DNA of 34,979 nt from JACMOY01 sp038322575. GTDB taxonomy: Bacteria; Actinomycetota; Actinomycetes; Actinomycetales; Angustibacteraceae. The stretch lies in assembly GCA_038322575.1 (NCBI GenBank), contig JBBQGB010000034.1, forward strand, positions 1 to 34,979, in the 5' to 3' direction. Both the position numbers and the translations under genes were made by a program. The notes beneath the pieces were generated by a model, which was given only the letters and a program-made list of their open reading frames with translations, was not told where the DNA came from and made no database searches. Shown one piece after another: positions 23,106-31,685 of the stretch (positions are counted from its first letter, which is position 1; each line of letters begins with the position of its first letter).

Positions 23106-23753
23106 CGTGCGCCCGTCGTCCGACGCGACCGGCGTCGAACCGGACGACCCGGCGGACGACCGGTGCTCGCGCACCCGCCACACGACCAGGGCGACCACCA
23201 CGACCGCAGCGACGACCAGGGCCACGTCGCGACCGACCGTGCGTGCGATGACGTCGTAGCTGTTGCCGGCCAGGTAGCCCAGCAGCACGAACCCGGTGCC
23301 CCAGACCAGCCCGCCCGCCGCGTTCCACGGCAGGAACCGGGCGTAGGGCATCTTCGAGGAGCCCGCCAGCGCCGGCATCACGGCGCGGAAGAACGCCACG
23401 AACCGGCCGAGGAAGACCGCCGCACCGCCACGGCGGGCCAGGAACTCCTGGGCCCGCGCGAGCTTGTCACGCCGCTTCATGAGCACCTTGGAGTCCAGCA
23501 GCCGGGAACCGAGGTGCTTACCGACCTCGTACCCGACGCTGTCGCCGACGATGGCGGCCAGCACGACGACCGCGACCACGGCCACCAAGGGCACCGTGTG
23601 CCGACTGGCAGCGACGCCCCCGAGCACCGCTGCCGTCTCGCCGGGGATGACGAAGCCCACGAACAGCGCGTCCTCGGCGAACACCAGCAGGCCCACCACG
23701 GCGAGCACGAGCAGCGGCGGCAGGTTGAGCAGGTGGGCGAGCAGTCCGCGCAC
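23091..23753 (-). CDS. DedA/SNARE-associated membrane protein
   Basis: Polytopic membrane protein of 220 residues. The family motifs are VIPGETAAVLGG (with the essential acidic residue), GDSVGYEVGKHLG, and FLGRFVAFFRAVMPALAG with the conserved Arg. Two C-terminal helices and a polar tail follow. DedA proteins such as UptA have been shown to act in returning undecaprenyl phosphate across the membrane. GTG 23753 has GAGGAGG 6 bases upstream. It lies 11 bp after the uppP stop, so the two are one operon, which supports a lipid-carrier role. The 3' end overlaps the kinase gene by 15 bp. Confidence 0.9.
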   Translation of the reverse strand: MRGLLAHLLNLPPLLVLAVVGLLVFAEDALFVGFVIPGETAAVLGGVAASRHTVPLVAVVAVVVLAAIVGDSVGYEVGKHLGSRLLDSKVLMKRRDKLARAQEFLARRGGAAVFLGRFVAFFRAVMPALAGSSKMPYARFLPWNAAGGLVWGTGFVLLGYLAGNSYDVIARTVGRDVALVVAAVVVVALVVWRVREHRSSAGSSGSTPVASDDGRTSRQG

Positions 23754-23764
23754 GTGGTGCCTCC

Positions 23765-24664
23765 TCAGGCGAAGCGGATGATCGACGCCACCCCGGCCAC
23801 CAGGCAGTAGACGGCGAACGGCGTCAACGTCCTCGTCGTGAAGTATCGCGTCAGGAACCGCACTGCGCCGTACGCCGCGACCCCGGCCACCAGGGCGCCG
23901 ACCACCACCTGGCCGCCGATGCCCTGGCCCGCCGGACCGAACAGGCTGGGCAGCTTGAGCACCCCGGCAGCGAAGATCACGGGGGTGGCCAGCAGGAACG
24001 AGAAGCGGGCCGCGTCCTCGTGGTCCAGGCCCCGCAGCAGGCCCCCCACCATCGCGATGCCCGAGCGGCTGATGCCCGCGAGCAGCGCGAACGTCTGGAA
24101 GACGCCGATCACGGCGGCCTCGCGGTAGGCCAGCGAGTCCAGCGGGCGCCCGGCCTCGTCGTCCGTCCCGGTGCGGACGTCGACCCGCGCCACCGAGCGC
24201 CGCCGCAGTCGCTCGCCGGCGAGCAGGATCACGCCGTTGACCGTCAGGAAGACCGCCGCCGCGAGCGGCTTGGCGAACAGCGTGCGCAGCGTGTGCTCGA
24301 GCGCCAGACCGGTGACGCCGACCGGCACCGTGGCGACGACGATGAGCAGCGCCAGCCGCTGGGTCGAGTTCTCGACCCGACGGGTGCGCAGCACGGTGAA
24401 GAACGCGCCGATCACCTCGACCCAGGTGCGGGCGAAGAACACCAGGAGCGCCACCGCGGTGGCCACGTGCAGCGCCACGATGAACGCGAGGTAGGGCGAG
24501 CTGCCCGAGTCGGCGCTGCCGCTCTGGGTGACCAGCTGGCCCCACGAGCCGCCGATCCACGCCGGCACCAGGATCGAGTGGCCCAGGCTCGAGACCGGGA
24601 ACAGCTCGGTCACCCCCTGCAGGGCGCCGATCACCACGGCCTGCAGGTAGCTGAGGTCGGTCAT
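23765..24664 (-). CDS. uppP: Undecaprenyl-diphosphate phosphatase
   Basis: Integral membrane enzyme of 299 residues that dephosphorylates the polyprenyl pyrophosphate carrier released by cell-wall synthesis; overproduction gives bacitracin resistance (BacA). Motif 1 GVTELFPVSSLGHSI (17-31, E20) and motif 2 LLAGISRSGIAMVGG are both intact. About seven to eight membrane helices are visible. A 20-residue polar insert (SWGQLVTQSGSADSGSSPY) after motif 1 matches actinobacterial forms. ATG 24664 has GAGAGGA 4 bases upstream. First gene of uppP-dedA, divergent from blaI. Confidence 0.95.
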   Translation of the reverse strand: MTDLSYLQAVVIGALQGVTELFPVSSLGHSILVPAWIGGSWGQLVTQSGSADSGSSPYLAFIVALHVATAVALLVFFARTWVEVIGAFFTVLRTRRVENSTQRLALLIVVATVPVGVTGLALEHTLRTLFAKPLAAAVFLTVNGVILLAGERLRRRSVARVDVRTGTDDEAGRPLDSLAYREAAVIGVFQTFALLAGISRSGIAMVGGLLRGLDHEDAARFSFLLATPVIFAAGVLKLPSLFGPAGQGIGGQVVVGALVAGVAAYGAVRFLTRYFTTRTLTPFAVYCLVAGVASIIRFA

Positions 24665-24719
24665 GGGGTCCTCTCGGGGCGAGCCGGTCGCCTACGCTGA
24701 TGTCAGGGCTGGCGCCAGA

Positions 24720-24738
24720 TACTATTCAGCCGATAGTA
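24720..24738. promoter_or_regulatory. Perfect dyad between uppP and blaI, likely BlaI operator
   Basis: TACTAT (24720-24725) and ATAGTA (24733-24738) form perfect 6-bp arms over 7 bp. The left arm reads as a TAnnnT -10 element toward blaI (TACTAT) and, shifted one base on the other strand (TAGTAT), toward uppP. A repressor bound here would cover both promoters. It is 15 bp before the blaI start. TACGCT (24693-24698) is a second possible -10 for blaI. Confidence 0.6.
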
Positions 24739-24753
24739 GCCGAGGGAGGTCCG

Positions 24754-25137
24754 GTGGGCGCACGACGAGCTCGCGGCACCCTCGAGGACGAGGTGCTGGC
24801 CGTCGTCAACGGCGCCCCCGAGCCGCAGACCGTCACGTCGGTGCTCGAGGCCCTCGACGGCTCAGCGGCCTACACCACGGTCATGACCACGCTGGTTCGA
24901 CTGTGCGACAAGGGCTTTCTCGTCCGCAGCAAGCACGGTCGCGGGTACGCGTACGCGTTGGCCGCCCCGACCCAGAGCATCACCGCCGCCGTCACCGCCC
25001 GTCAGATGGCGCGGCTGCTGGCCCGCGAGGGGCGGCGCAGCGACGTGCTCGCCCGGTTCGTCGCCGAGCTCGAACCCGGCGACGACGACCTGCTGCGCGC
25101 CCTGCTGGGCGAGGCCCCGCCCACGGACCGGCCGTGA
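24754..25137 (+). CDS. blaI: BlaI/MecI-family repressor
   Basis: Winged-helix repressor of 127 residues. It begins with RGTLEDEVLAVVNGAPEPQT, then the recognition helix AAYTTVMTTLVRLCDKGFL and the wing KHGRGYAYA. The C-terminal dimerisation helices contain the usual cleavage region for BlaR-type control. GTG 24754 has GGGAGG 5 bases upstream; the longer frame from 24700 would read through the operator. It overlaps the M56 peptidase gene (GTGA). Likely represses its own operon and, by the shared dyad, uppP-dedA. Confidence 0.9.
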   Translation: MGARRARGTLEDEVLAVVNGAPEPQTVTSVLEALDGSAAYTTVMTTLVRLCDKGFLVRSKHGRGYAYALAAPTQSITAAVTARQMARLLAREGRRSDVLARFVAELEPGDDDLLRALLGEAPPTDRP

Positions 25138-26060
25138 TCCTGGTCGGTGCGGCCCTGGCGCTGAGCCTGGCCCTGGGCTGGGCGCCCCGGCACCTGGCCG
25201 CCGCGATGCGCCCGGCGACGGCGGTCCGCACCCTCGTGCTCACCGGCCTGGCCGCCGCGCTCACCACCGGGTTCGCCCTCTCGGACGTCGCGCTCACCGC
25301 CCTCGCGCACGACGGCGAGGTGGCCGAGCTCGGCCACTGGGCGCCCGCCGCGCTGCCGTCCGCGGGGTCGCTGCCGTGGCCGGCGGGTCTTCCGGTGGCC
25401 GTCGCGGTGCTGGTGCTGCTCGCCGCCGCCGCGGTGCACACCCTGCGCGCCGGCCACCAGCTGTGGCTGGCCGACACGTGGTGCCGGCGGCTCGGCCCGG
25501 ACGACGGCCGCCCCGTCGTCCTGGACGACCCCGAGCCGCGGGCCTTCGCCGTCGCCGGGCTGCGCGGCCGCGTCGTCGTGACCACGGCCATGGAGGCCGC
25601 GCTGAGCACCGCCGAGCGGGCCGCCCTGCTCGCGCACGAGCGCGCCCACCTGCGGCACCGCCACCACCTGTGGATCCAGCTCGCCGAGGTGTCGGCCGTC
25701 GCCAACCCGGCGCTGCGCCGGGTCCCCGGTGTCGTCCGGCTGATGGCCGAGCGGTGGGCCGACGAGGACGCGGCGTCGCGCACCGGCGACCGGCGCACCA
25801 CGGCCGCGGCGATCGGGCACGCCGCGCTGGCGAGCGCCGGCCCGCGCCGCCCGACGTCCGCTGCCCTGGCCGCCACGGGCGGGGACGTCCCCCACCGGGT
25901 GCAGGCGCTGCTGCGGGCGCCCCGCCACCCCTGGTCCGCACCCACGGCGACGCTGGTCTGCGTTCTCGCAGCCGGCGTCCTCGTCCTCGCCGGCACGACC
26001 GCCCGCTCCACCGAGCACGTCCTCGAAGCGGCCCGGAGCGCTCTGGTGGCGGCCCGCTGA
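25134..26060 (+). CDS. M56-family membrane metalloprotease (BlaR1-like, no sensor)
   Basis: A 308-residue membrane zinc protease. Hydrophobic helices lie at about 1-16, 32-55 and 85-105. The catalytic HERAH (168-172) sits in LLAHERAHLRHRH, followed by an acidic ERWADEDAAS segment that can supply the third ligand. A last helix is near 273-292. Only about 15 residues follow the last helix, so the penicillin-binding sensor domain of BlaR1 is missing; the signal must be sensed otherwise. It would cleave or inactivate BlaI. GTG 25134 overlaps the blaI stop. The stop lies 7 bp from the convergent GntR gene. Confidence 0.88.
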   Translation: MILVGAALALSLALGWAPRHLAAAMRPATAVRTLVLTGLAAALTTGFALSDVALTALAHDGEVAELGHWAPAALPSAGSLPWPAGLPVAVAVLVLLAAAAVHTLRAGHQLWLADTWCRRLGPDDGRPVVLDDPEPRAFAVAGLRGRVVVTTAMEAALSTAERAALLAHERAHLRHRHHLWIQLAEVSAVANPALRRVPGVVRLMAERWADEDAASRTGDRRTTAAAIGHAALASAGPRRPTSAALAATGGDVPHRVQALLRAPRHPWSAPTATLVCVLAAGVLVLAGTTARSTEHVLEAARSALVAAR

Positions 26061-26067
26061 GGTCGTC

Positions 26068-26823
26068 TCAGTCGGCGCCGGCCCGCGACATCACAGCGCG
26101 CAGAGTCCGGGTCGACATCGCGAAGTGCCCGCGCGCCGCACGCCCCGCGTCCTCGACCCGCCCCTCGACCACGGCCTCGACCAGCGCGGTGTGCTCGGCG
26201 AGGGCGCGCCGGTAGACGCGGCGGCTGTAGGGCTCGATCGGCAGGCCCATCGCCACCCGCGCGAGCAGGTCGTGGCTCAGCCGCGCCATCTCCTCGTTGC
26301 GGGTCGCCCGCAGCACCCCCTCGTGCACGGCGATGTCGGCCGCGTGCTCCTGCTCAGGGGTGGTCGCGTCCGCGAAGGCGCCCAATAGGTCCGTCAGCTC
26401 GCGGGCCTGAGCGCGCGTACGACGCTCGGCCGCCGTGCGGGCGACGACCTCCTCGTAGCGGCAGCGCAGGTCGCACAACCGCTCGAGCTCGTGCCGTCGC
26501 GGCACCAGGGTTCGGCCGACGGCGGCCGCCGAGCCGTGGTTCCAGCTCTCGCGGACGAACGACCCGCCCGTGCGGCCCAGCCGCACCTCGACCACCTCGG
26601 CCTCCCGCAACCGGCCCAGGGCCTCGTTGACGGTGCTGCGGCTGACCCCGAGCAGCCGCGCCAGCTCGCGACCGGCCGGCAGCCGCTGACCCGGGACGTA
26701 CTCGCCCAGGGCGATCGCGGCCAGCAGCCGGTCGACCACCTCGTCCGCGGCCGTGGGGACGCGCAGCGGAGTCAGCGCGTGCAGCCCACCCGGGTGGCCG
26801 CCCTGCGCGGATTCGCCTCTCAT
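26068..26823 (-). CDS. FadR-subfamily GntR regulator of the peptide operon
   Basis: Transcription factor of 251 residues. The winged helix is at about 22-95 (AADEVVDRLLAAIALGEYVP is followed by GQRLPAGRELARLLGVS and the recognition helix STVNEALGRL). The C-terminal FCD domain has DLRCRYEEVVARTAA, AVHEGVLRATRNEEM and a late EHTALVEAV/ARGHFAMS pair of His residues for metal. ATG 26823 is chosen over the longer frame from 26904 because AGGA lies 7 bases upstream and the extension has shadow-like composition. Divergent from the hydrolase/peptide transporter operon, which it likely controls. Confidence 0.9.
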   Translation of the reverse strand: MRGESAQGGHPGGLHALTPLRVPTAADEVVDRLLAAIALGEYVPGQRLPAGRELARLLGVSRSTVNEALGRLREAEVVEVRLGRTGGSFVRESWNHGSAAAVGRTLVPRRHELERLCDLRCRYEEVVARTAAERRTRAQARELTDLLGAFADATTPEQEHAADIAVHEGVLRATRNEEMARLSHDLLARVAMGLPIEPYSRRVYRRALAEHTALVEAVVEGRVEDAGRAARGHFAMSTRTLRAVMSRAGAD

Positions 26824-26858
26824 GCCTGGATCCTGCACCACCGGCACGGGCACCGGCC

Positions 26859-26875
26859 AGAACGAAACCAGTTCT
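26859..26875. promoter_or_regulatory. Candidate operator AGAAC-N7-GTTCT
   Basis: A perfect dyad with 5-bp arms (26859-26863 and 26871-26875) in a locally AT-richer stretch (about 26855-26905) of the spacer between the GntR gene and the hydrolase operon. CGAAACCAGTTCTT and CGAAAGGACTTCAC form a loose direct repeat there. It is a candidate GntR site; no firm -10 was seen. Confidence 0.4.
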
Positions 26876-26966
26876 TTACACGAAAGGACTTCACAGTGGA
26901 CCATTTCGCTGGCAGTCTTCGCCGCAGACGTCGGGGCAGGCCTGCGTCGTGCGAGAAGGGCGCCGC

Positions 26967-27890
26967 GTGCCGATCCTTGACGCCACCACCGAGGGCGAGA
27001 TCGACTTCCGCGGGTACCGCACCTGGTACCGCGTGACCGGTGACCTCGAAGCCACCCGCGCCGCCGGCAAGGTGCCGCTCGTGGTGCTGCACGGCGGTCC
27101 CGGCGTGCCCCACCCGTACACGCTGCGCATCGCGGGGATCGCGGCGCAGGGCCGCGCGGTCGTGCACTACGACCAGCTGGGCTGCGGCCGGTCCACCCAC
27201 CTGCCCGACCAGGGCGCCGACTTCTGGGACGTGCAGCTGTTCCTCGACGAGCTCGACAACCTGCTGCAGGGCCTCGGTATCGCGTCGTCGTACGCCGTCC
27301 TCGGCCAGTCCTGGGGCGGGATGCTCGCCGCCGAGCACGCCGTGCGTCGACCGCAGGGCCTGCAGGCGCTGGTGATCGCGAACTCCCCCGCGTCGATGGA
27401 GCTGTGGCTCAGCGAGGCCAACCGGCTGCGCCGCGACCTGCCGCCCGACGTCCAGGCGACCCTGCTCGAGCACGAGGAGGCCGGGACGACGAGCTCGCCC
27501 GAGTACCTCGCCGCCGAGCAGGTCTTCTACGACCGGCACGTCTGCCGCGTGGTGCCCAACCCGCCCGAGGTCGTCGAGAGCTTCGCGGCCCTCGAGGTCG
27601 ACCCGACCGTCTACCACACGATGAACGGCCCCAGTGAGTTCCACGTCATCGGGACGATGAAGGACTGGACGATCGTCGACCGGCTCGACCAGGTGCAGGC
27701 CCCCACGCTGCTGGTCAACGGCCGGTACGACGAGGCGACGCCCGCGTGCGTCCAGCCGTTCGCCGACCGGATCCCCGACGTCCGGTGGGAGGTGTTCGAG
27801 AGCTCGAGCCACCTGCCGCACGTCGAGGAGGAAGAGCGCTACCTGCAGGTGGTCGGCGCGTTCCTCGACTCCCACGACCAGAACGCCTGA
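26967..27890 (+). CDS. Proline iminopeptidase-like hydrolase (S33 family)
   Basis: Alpha/beta hydrolase of 307 residues. The oxyanion motif HGGPGVPHP (42-50), HYDQLGCGRST, the nucleophile elbow GQSWGGM (Ser115), an acid around NGRYDEATP and His in SSSHLPHVEE make a complete triad in the order of prolyl aminopeptidases and amino-acid amidases. No signal peptide, so it acts in the cytoplasm on imported peptides or amides. GTG 26967 with GAGAAGGG upstream is preferred to GTG 26949. First gene of the transporter operon; 43 bp before the binding-protein gene. Confidence 0.88.
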   Translation: MPILDATTEGEIDFRGYRTWYRVTGDLEATRAAGKVPLVVLHGGPGVPHPYTLRIAGIAAQGRAVVHYDQLGCGRSTHLPDQGADFWDVQLFLDELDNLLQGLGIASSYAVLGQSWGGMLAAEHAVRRPQGLQALVIANSPASMELWLSEANRLRRDLPPDVQATLLEHEEAGTTSSPEYLAAEQVFYDRHVCRVVPNPPEVVESFAALEVDPTVYHTMNGPSEFHVIGTMKDWTIVDRLDQVQAPTLLVNGRYDEATPACVQPFADRIPDVRWEVFESSSHLPHVEEEERYLQVVGAFLDSHDQNA

Positions 27891-27933
27891 GCCTGCCTCC
27901 CGTCCGCCGCTGCGCACCACGAAGGGCCCACCC

Positions 27934-29658
27934 GTGAGCACCCGTCGCACCACCCGGCTCCGCACCACCGTCGCCCTGATCGGCCTGGCTGCCGTCGCCG
28001 CCTGCGGCGGCGGGTCGGGGACGCCGACCACGAGCACCTCCGGCAGTGGCACCGCCGCCGCGCCGGCCGGCTTCCAGGAGCAGCACAAGGGCGGCACCCT
28101 GAAGCTGCTCGCCAAGTCCGCCGGTGGCACGCTCGACCCCAAGGTCAACTACACGCTGCAGTACTGGCAGCTGTACCAGGCGATGTACGACGGCCTGCTG
28201 GCCTTCAAGAAGGTCGACGGCCAGGAGTCGTTCACCGTGGTGCCCGACCTCGCCGAGGCCCTGCCCGAGGTGAGTGCCGACGGCAAGTCGTACACGTTCA
28301 CGCTGCGCAAGGGCATCAAGTTCTCGGACGGCCGCGACGTCACGGTCGACGACGTCGCCGCCTCGTTCAAGCGCATCTTCACCGTGAGCAGCCCCACCGC
28401 CGGGACCTTCTACAACGGCATCGTCGGTGCCGCCGCGTGCCTGAAGACGCCGACCAGCTGCGACCTCAGCAAGGGCGTCGTCGTCGACGAGGCCACCAAC
28501 AAGGTCGTCATCAACCTGGTCGACCCCGACCCCGAGCTGGCCTACAAGCTCTCGGTGCCGCACGCGTCGATCCTGCCCGCGGACGCACCCGCCAAGGACG
28601 CCGGCAACACCCCGATCCCCACCACCGGGCCCTACATGGTCGCGTCCTACGACCCCAACACCGCACTGAAGATGGTGCGCAACCCGCACTTCACCGAGTG
28701 GTCGCGCGACGCGCAGCCGCAGGGCTACTCCGACGCGATCGAGGAGAGCTTCGGTCTCACCGTCGAGGCGGCCGTCACCGCGGTCCAGAACGGTCAGGCC
28801 GACTGGCTCTACGACCCGCCGCCCGCCGACCGGTTGAGCGAGATCGGCACCAAGTACGCCGACCAGGCGCACGTCCAGGCGCTGACAGCGGTCTGGTACC
28901 TGCCGATGAACACCAACCTGGCGCCGTTCAACAACATCAAGGCCCGTCAGGCCGTCAACTGGGCGGTCGACCGGGGCGCCGTCGTCAAGCTGTTCGGCGG
29001 CGACAAGCTCGCCCAGCCGGTCTGCACGTTCCTGCCGCCGGAGTTCCCCGGCCACGTCGATGACTGCCAGTACACCAAGGGCGGCGGCACGACCTGGTCG
29101 GCGCCGGACCTCGACAAGGCCAAGCAGCTGGTGCAGGAGTCCGGCACCGCCGGGCAGGAGGTCGGGATCGTCGTCTCGGACGACGAGGTCAACAAGGCGG
29201 TCGGTGAGTACGTGCAGAGCGTCCTGACCTCGATCGGCTACAAGGCCACGCTCAAGCCGATCTCGGGCAACATCCAGTTCACCTACATCCAGAACACCAA
29301 GAACAAGGTCCAGATCAGCCTCAGCCAGTGGTACCAGGACTACCCGGCCGCGTCGGACTTCCTGAACGTCCTGCTCTCGTGCGCCTCGTTCACCCCCGGC
29401 AGCGACTCGAGCATCAACATCGCGGGCTTCTGCGACAAGACGATCGACGCGCAGATGAAGGACGCACTGGTCACCGAGCGCACCAGCATGGACGCCGCGA
29501 ACGCCAAGTGGGCTGCGGTCGACAAGGCCGTCATGACCGCCGCGCCGACGGCGCCGCTGCTGACGCCCAAGCTGATCGACTTCACGTCCAAGCGGGTCGG
29601 CAACTACCAGTTCAGCAAGCAGTTCTACATGCTCGTCAGCCAGCTCTGGACGAAGTGA
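27934..29658 (+). CDS. Peptide ABC importer, substrate-binding lipoprotein (family 5)
   Basis: Extracellular binding protein of 574 residues, the usual length for DppA/OppA-type proteins. The Sec lipoprotein signal ends GLAAVAAC with the lipid Cys at 24, followed by a Gly/Thr/Ser linker. Family 5 motifs are DPKVNYTLQYWQLYQAMYDG, PDLAEALPEVSADGKSYTFT with LRKGIKFSDGRDVT, and IPTTGPYMVASYDPN. GTG 27934 has GAAGGG 8 bases upstream. It lies 6 bp before dppC. The exact ligand (peptide, amide or other) cannot be read from the sequence. Confidence 0.93.
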   Translation: MSTRRTTRLRTTVALIGLAAVAACGGGSGTPTTSTSGSGTAAAPAGFQEQHKGGTLKLLAKSAGGTLDPKVNYTLQYWQLYQAMYDGLLAFKKVDGQESFTVVPDLAEALPEVSADGKSYTFTLRKGIKFSDGRDVTVDDVAASFKRIFTVSSPTAGTFYNGIVGAAACLKTPTSCDLSKGVVVDEATNKVVINLVDPDPELAYKLSVPHASILPADAPAKDAGNTPIPTTGPYMVASYDPNTALKMVRNPHFTEWSRDAQPQGYSDAIEESFGLTVEAAVTAVQNGQADWLYDPPPADRLSEIGTKYADQAHVQALTAVWYLPMNTNLAPFNNIKARQAVNWAVDRGAVVKLFGGDKLAQPVCTFLPPEFPGHVDDCQYTKGGGTTWSAPDLDKAKQLVQESGTAGQEVGIVVSDDEVNKAVGEYVQSVLTSIGYKATLKPISGNIQFTYIQNTKNKVQISLSQWYQDYPAASDFLNVLLSCASFTPGSDSSINIAGFCDKTIDAQMKDALVTERTSMDAANAKWAAVDKAVMTAAPTAPLLTPKLIDFTSKRVGNYQFSKQFYMLVSQLWTK

Positions 29659-29664
29659 CACCGC

Positions 29665-30717
29665 ATGGCTGACCTGACCATGGGGCTCGGCCACCTCACC
29701 GACGGTGGGGTGGTCGAGACCGTGGCCGGCCCCTCTGACGGGCCGTGGCGGGCGGCGTGGAGCCAGCTGCGTCGCAACCGCGGCGCGATGGTCTCGGCCG
29801 TCGTCCTCGTCGTCGTCGTGGTGGCCTGCCTGCTCGCCCCGCTGTACGCCGGATCGGTCGCCCACACCGACCCGTTCACCTCGAACGTGTCGGGCAGCAC
29901 CGTCGTGGGCGGCAGGACGGTGCCCGTGCTCGAGGCCAGCACCACCGGCCTCGGCCTCGGCGTGACGCCGATCGGACCCACGTGGGACCCCGCCCACTAC
30001 TTCCTCGGCGCCGACAACCAGGGTCGCGACGTCATGGCGCGGCTGCTGTACGGTGGCCGCAACAGCCTGCTCATCGGGTTCGCCGCAGCACTGCTGTGCT
30101 GCGCCCTCGCGACCGTCGTGGGTGTGGTCGCCGGCTACTTCGGCGGTGTCGTCGACGCGGTGCTCGCCCGGCTGCTCGACGTCGTGTGGGCGTTCCCGGT
30201 CTACCTGCTGGCGATCTGCCTGTCGGTGGTCCTGCTCACCAGCGGCCTGACCATCGGTCCCGTGCGCATCGGGGCGGGCAGCCTGTGGCTGCCCGTGATC
30301 ATCATCGCGGTCATCTACGTGCCGTACGTCGCCCGGCCCCTGCGCGGTCAGGTGCTCTCGTTGACGCAGAAGGAGTTCGTGGCCGCCGGCATCGGCGTCG
30401 GCTGCTCGGACCTGCGCATCATGCGCCGCGACGTGCTGCCCAACGTCCTGCCCACCGTCGCCGTGTTCCTGCCCCTGATGACGGCGCTGAGCATGCTGAC
30501 CGAGTCGGCGCTGTCGTTCCTGTCCGTCGGGGTGCAGCCCCCCGCGGCCAGCTGGGGCACGATCATCAACGACGGGCTCGGTCTGCTCTACACCCGGCCC
30601 GCCGTCACGCTGGCGCCCGGGATCGCGATCGCACTGACCGCCGTCGTGCTCAACCTGTTCGGGGACGGCGTCCGCGAGGCGCTCGACCCACGCGCGCGGC
30701 TGCGCGGGGCAGCCTGA
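29665..30717 (+). CDS. dppC: Peptide ABC importer permease, DppC type
   Basis: Inner-membrane permease of 350 residues. An OppC_N segment (WSQLRRNRGAMVSAVVLVVV) is followed by an extended external loop (about 65-110) and five more helices. The ATPase-contact loop (EAA motif) reads KEFVAAGIGVGCSDLRIMRRDVLPN. FLGADNQGRDVMARLLYGGR is the classic DppC signature. The gene precedes dppB, the reverse of the common dppBC order. Its stop overlaps the dppB ATG (ATGs share bases in TGATG). Confidence 0.92.
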   Translation: MADLTMGLGHLTDGGVVETVAGPSDGPWRAAWSQLRRNRGAMVSAVVLVVVVVACLLAPLYAGSVAHTDPFTSNVSGSTVVGGRTVPVLEASTTGLGLGVTPIGPTWDPAHYFLGADNQGRDVMARLLYGGRNSLLIGFAAALLCCALATVVGVVAGYFGGVVDAVLARLLDVVWAFPVYLLAICLSVVLLTSGLTIGPVRIGAGSLWLPVIIIAVIYVPYVARPLRGQVLSLTQKEFVAAGIGVGCSDLRIMRRDVLPNVLPTVAVFLPLMTALSMLTESALSFLSVGVQPPAASWGTIINDGLGLLYTRPAVTLAPGIAIALTAVVLNLFGDGVREALDPRARLRGAA

Positions 30718-31685
30718 TGCTCGCGTTCCTGCTGCGGCGCTCCGTGGCGGCCGCGTTCGTGCTGTTCTCGATCAGCGCCTTGGTGTTCCTGATCTTCTTC
30801 GCCACCCCCGGCGTCGACCCCGCGGCGCGCATCGCCGGTCGCAACGCCGACCAGGCGACGTTGCTGCAGGTGCGGCACGAGTTCGGCCTCGACCGCCCGC
30901 TGCCGGTGCGGTACGGCCTGATGATGCAGCACCTGTTCATCGACCGTGACCTGACCTCGTTCGTCAACCGCGGCGTCAAGGTGATTCCGCAGATCACCCA
31001 GGCCATCCCGACGACGCTCTCGCTCGTGCTCGGCGCGGCCGTGATCTGGATGCTGGTCGGCATCCTCATGGGCACCGCGGCCGCCGCGTGGCAGGGCCGC
31101 GCGGCCGACCCCGTCATCGTCCTGCTCGGGGTGATCGGGGTGTCGATGCCGGTGTACTGGCTCGGTGAGGTCGTCAACCTCCTCACCCAGAGCCGGCTGC
31201 ACGACTCGGTCTTCTCCTGGGTCCCGCCGCTGGGGTACGTGGGCATCACCGACGACCCCGGTCAGTGGGCGCTGCACCTGCTCTTCCCGTGGCTGACGCT
31301 GGCCGCCCTGTACGCGGGGATCTACGCCCGCGTCCTGCGCTCCGAGATGCTCGGTGCCCTCGGCGAGGACTACGTCCGGACGGCGCGGGCCAAGGGACTG
31401 ACCGAGCGACGGATCCTGGTGCGGCACGCGCTGCGCTGCTCGCTGATCCCGATCGTCTCGCTGTTCGGCCTGGACTTCGGTGCGCTCGTCGGTGGGTCCG
31501 CCCTGCTGACGGAGGTCGTGTTCGGGCTGCCCGGCGTCGGACGCCTGACCTACCAGGCCCTGCAGAACCTCGACCTGCCGGTGATCCTCGGAACGGTGCT
31601 GTACGCCGCGTTCTTCGTGGTGCTGGCCAACGCCCTGGTCGACCTGGTCTACGCGACGCTCGACCCGCGGGTGCGTCGTGCCTGA
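30717..31685 (+). CDS. dppB: Peptide ABC importer permease, DppB type
   Basis: Permease of 322 residues and partner of DppC. The N-terminal helix AAFVLFSISALVFLIFF is followed by HEFGLDRPLPVRYGL (DppB signature). Five further helices follow, with the EAA loop EDYVRTARAKGLTERRILVRHALR and the C-terminal motif FGLPGVGRLTYQALQNLDLP. ATG 30717 overlaps the dppC stop; its end overlaps dppD by 8 bp. These overlaps fix the reading frames of the whole operon. Confidence 0.93.
   Translation: MLAFLLRRSVAAAFVLFSISALVFLIFFATPGVDPAARIAGRNADQATLLQVRHEFGLDRPLPVRYGLMMQHLFIDRDLTSFVNRGVKVIPQITQAIPTTLSLVLGAAVIWMLVGILMGTAAAAWQGRAADPVIVLLGVIGVSMPVYWLGEVVNLLTQSRLHDSVFSWVPPLGYVGITDDPGQWALHLLFPWLTLAALYAGIYARVLRSEMLGALGEDYVRTARAKGLTERRILVRHALRCSLIPIVSLFGLDFGALVGGSALLTEVVFGLPGVGRLTYQALQNLDLPVILGTVLYAAFFVVLANALVDLVYATLDPRVRRA

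Noticed and set aside
24700..24753. Longer BlaI start
   Set aside because: The extension would translate the operator dyad. GTG 24754 has GGGAGG at proper distance and matches the family N-terminus.
27715..29997. 760-codon minus-strand open frame
   Set aside because: It lies antisense to the aminopeptidase, binding-protein and dppC genes, which all have clear family motifs. Its Val/Asp/Arg-rich peptide is a codon-position mirror.
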